DNA from: a virus
Length of the DNA stretch: 38,343 bases
Direction: 5' to 3' (one strand)
Virus record (IMG/VR): IMGVR_UViG_3300022924_000025
Span: 1 to 38,343 of that record
A model generated the notes under the pieces. It had not been told where the DNA came from, searched no databases, and saw nothing but the letters and a program-made list of their open reading frames with translations. The stretch's first letter is position 1. Each line of letters begins with the position of its first letter. The position numbers and the translations under genes were made by a program. Positions 37,024 through 38,343 of the stretch are shown one piece after another.

Positions 37024-37105
37024 CCCTATCAAATTAAATAGTTTGATAATCGACCGTTAGACGTTTCGAGCCATTTAACAGTAAGGTAAAACTACAAATT
37101 ATATT

Positions 37106-37513
37106 TCAAACCTCAAGCCATTTATCCCAATTAATTACAAAATAAAAAAAAACGAATAATGCAAATAGCCCTGAAATGAAGTAGTGAACTGACAGCCATT
37201 CGATTTGGGTATTATCAATAAACCGCTCCACCATTGATAATGATCGGGTTCTGTTTGATAGGTATATTACGGTTGCAGTTGTGTTTTGGAGTAGTCCCGT
37301 TATAGCATATCCATACATAGCAGCCAACGGTATGCTTATTAATGTTTGGCGCGGAACTTTCAAATAGAAATAAGTAATAACCATCAACGCATAAATCCAT
37401 TCAATTGAGTAAATTAATCCTTGAAAGTAATAGTACAATTGAATGTAGTCTAAATACAAAATAGCTGCATTCCATAAGAACACAGCTATTACTTGTTTGT
37501 AAATGAAATGCAT
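37106..37513 (-). CDS. four-helix membrane protein
   Basis: 135 residues. Helices: VIAVFLWNAAILYLDYI, YSIEWIYALMVITYFYL, LISIPLAAMYGYAITGL and YFISGLFALFVFFYFVI. It is the last gene after the fibre-like group and ends at a strong terminator. Start shares a base with the 56-aa gene's stop. It could be a holin or an exclusion protein. No family is recognised. Confidence 0.62.
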   Translation of the reverse strand: MHFIYKQVIAVFLWNAAILYLDYIQLYYYFQGLIYSIEWIYALMVITYFYLKVPRQTLISIPLAAMYGYAITGLLQNTTATVIYLSNRTRSLSMVERFIDNTQIEWLSVHYFISGLFALFVFFYFVINWDKWLEV

Positions 37514-37683
37514 TACGCAGGTTGTACGGGTCTTGTTGGTCTTGGATGTATGCCTAAACGAGCCATATCCACCGTCTGAACTAAATTTCCAGCGGCTTCT
37601 TCCGCTTCGACCATCGCCAACAAGTCAGCGGCTTCAGTTGAGTTCTTTGGTGCCTTGGTCCTGATAATTACAATGTCTGCCAT
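37513..37683 (-). CDS. small protein, 56 aa
   Basis: MADIVIIRTKAPKNSTEAAD, LLAMVEAEEAAGNLVQTVDM, then ARLGIHPRPTRPVQPA. TAATG junction with the membrane gene downstream and an 17-base gap to the gene upstream. Alpha helical centre and Pro/Arg-rich tail. Position suggests a fibre or tail accessory protein. Confidence 0.6.
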   Translation of the reverse strand: MADIVIIRTKAPKNSTEAADLLAMVEAEEAAGNLVQTVDMARLGIHPRPTRPVQPA

Positions 37684-37700
37684 TTTTATTTATTTAAGGG

Positions 37701-38216
37701 TTATTTTTCAGTGATTAATACGTCAACAGGCGCGCTGGGAACAACGACTGTAGCCGCCGCCAATAATTCCAATCCTAACACGGTCAGTGATGCGCGTGCG
37801 AAAGTATTTACGGTAAATCCGGTAGTTGTGATAGAAGATATTCGCAAGAATTGATTCGTTGCCGATTGGTTTACCATATTCGCCTGAATATTCGGGGCCA
37901 CTGCGTAAGCCGTAGGAAATGTAACGGTGTAAATACCTGATGCGTTTGTCGTTCCCGAATACGGTGTTGACTTTTTTGGCGCGGCAATTCTGTTCAGTTG
38001 CTTAGTCGTGTTATTGTGGACTACGATACTATCGGCACTCGTGCCAACGCCTAAATAATTCACTTTCAAGCTTTCAATAGTTGCATCGGTAAAGAAGTAG
38101 GAAACAGGATTTGTTCCGATTGGTCCGTCTGTTTTCTTTTCATTATAAGAAGCGAAGAAACACGAAATAGCAATCAAGCCTAAAAATGCTACTAAAACTT
38201 TTGTCAATTTATCCAT
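37701..38216 (-). CDS. tail-tip-like protein with N-terminal lipobox/signal
   Basis: 171 residues. The N-terminus MDKLTKVLVAFLGLIAISC has a hydrophobic helix and a lipobox-like AISC (Cys19). The rest is fibre-like: SADSIVVHNNTTKQLNRIAA, then a beta-rich end TVTFPTAYAVAPNIQANMVN and GLELLAAATVVVPSAPVDVL, a C-terminal tip pattern I recall from Bacteroidota phage tail proteins. It is right after the tail fibre. Either a virion protein with a hydrophobic start, or an exported lipoprotein with a fibre tip domain. Confidence 0.65.
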   Translation of the reverse strand: MDKLTKVLVAFLGLIAISCFFASYNEKKTDGPIGTNPVSYFFTDATIESLKVNYLGVGTSADSIVVHNNTTKQLNRIAAPKKSTPYSGTTNASGIYTVTFPTAYAVAPNIQANMVNQSATNQFLRISSITTTGFTVNTFARASLTVLGLELLAAATVVVPSAPVDVLITEK

Positions 38217-38226
38217 TTTTATAAAA

Positions 38227-38343
38227 TTAAGGTGTTACTGTTGCTACTACAGAAAGCCATACGTCTGAACTTCCAGCCTCTGAATTCTTAATGTAAATCA
38301 TCGCCCCTGTTGTGATTAATGGAGCTTGCACGATGAATCCTAC
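38227..38343 (-). CDS. tail fibre protein, C-terminal 38 codons (continues from base 1330)
   Basis: VGFIVQAPLITTGAMIYIKN, then SEAGSSDVWLSVVATVTP and TAA at 38229-38227. The first three codons repeat those read at 10-2 on the left end. This completes the fibre of about 478 residues. The beta-rich ending suits a fibre tip. It lies 10 bases before the lipobox/tail-tip gene. Confidence 0.82.
   Translation of the reverse strand, partial: VGFIVQAPLITTGAMIYIKNSEAGSSDVWLSVVATVTP
38334..38343. repeat. 10-bp terminal direct repeat (circularisation overlap), right copy
   Basis: TGAATCCTAC, identical to bases 1-10. See the left copy for the reading-frame argument. Confidence 0.8.

Noticed and set aside
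37024-37105. Small gene or regulatory RNA after the strong terminator
   Set aside because: Only a short AT-rich inverted repeat and a five-codon frame are present; nothing more can be supported.
1-38343. CRISPR array, integrase, transposase or insertion sequence
   Set aside because: No regularly spaced repeats, no tyrosine or serine recombinase motifs and no transposase motifs were seen on either strand.

Overview
The window looks like the complete genome of a tailed dsDNA phage (Caudoviricetes) with siphovirus-type tail genes, infecting a member of the Flavobacteriia/Bacteroidota. The last 10 bases repeat the first 10, and a tail-fibre gene reads through the junction in frame once the repeat is counted once, so the molecule is circular or circularly permuted at about 38,333 bp. 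Host evidence: AT-rich sequence; A/T-rich start regions with few strong Shine-Dalgarno sites; intergenic promoters of the Bacteroidota type (TTG-N19/20-TANNTTTG); a BACON-type domain on a tail protein; and several families familiar from flavobacterial phages and genomes. Every supported gene lies on the minus strand, so transcription runs from high to low coordinates. No integrase, excisionase or clear lysogeny repressor is visible, which suggests a lytic phage.

Layout in the direction of transcription. (1) 38.2-37.1 kb: a tail-tip-like protein with an N-terminal lipobox, a 56-aa protein and a four-helix membrane protein. (2) 37.0-36.2 kb: two small genes and a short promoter-to-terminator unit. 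(3) 36.15-35.69 kb: five tRNA genes (Pro, Gln, His, Leu, Arg) that together read exactly the codons starting with C. (4) 35.6-33.4 kb: lysis region with membrane/holin-like proteins, a two-gene spanin-like pair, a 34-aa membrane peptide and a T4-type lysozyme. (5) 33.3-29.5 kb: an operon of small accessory genes behind a promoter that overlaps a 14-bp palindrome. (6) 29.3-24.4 kb: DUF3560 protein, two duplicated gene pairs, an ERF annealing protein, an HNH/AP2 endonuclease with a possible pseudoknot leader, an SSB-like protein and a HTH protein, closed by a terminator. (7) 24.2-17.1 kb: replication initiator/loader, primase-helicase, HNH nucleases, NinG-like protein, an HNH/AP2-like gene with its promoter inside a hairpin, and a C5 DNA methyltransferase. 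(8) 17.1-1.4 kb and across the junction: an ECF-like sigma factor, a lipoprotein, small and large terminase, tail chaperones made by a -1 frameshift, tail proteins, tape measure, prohead protease, major capsid protein, portal, connector and tail fibre.

How it may work together: host-type promoters sit before the accessory, recombination and replication operons. The phage sigma-like factor lies at the head of the virion operon, where few TANNTTTG promoters are seen, so it may direct late transcription. The order of virion genes is unusual: terminase is followed by the tail genes, and the protease, capsid and portal come last. Many neighbours overlap by ATGA, TGATG or TAATG, and this pattern also supports several genes of 34-56 codons.
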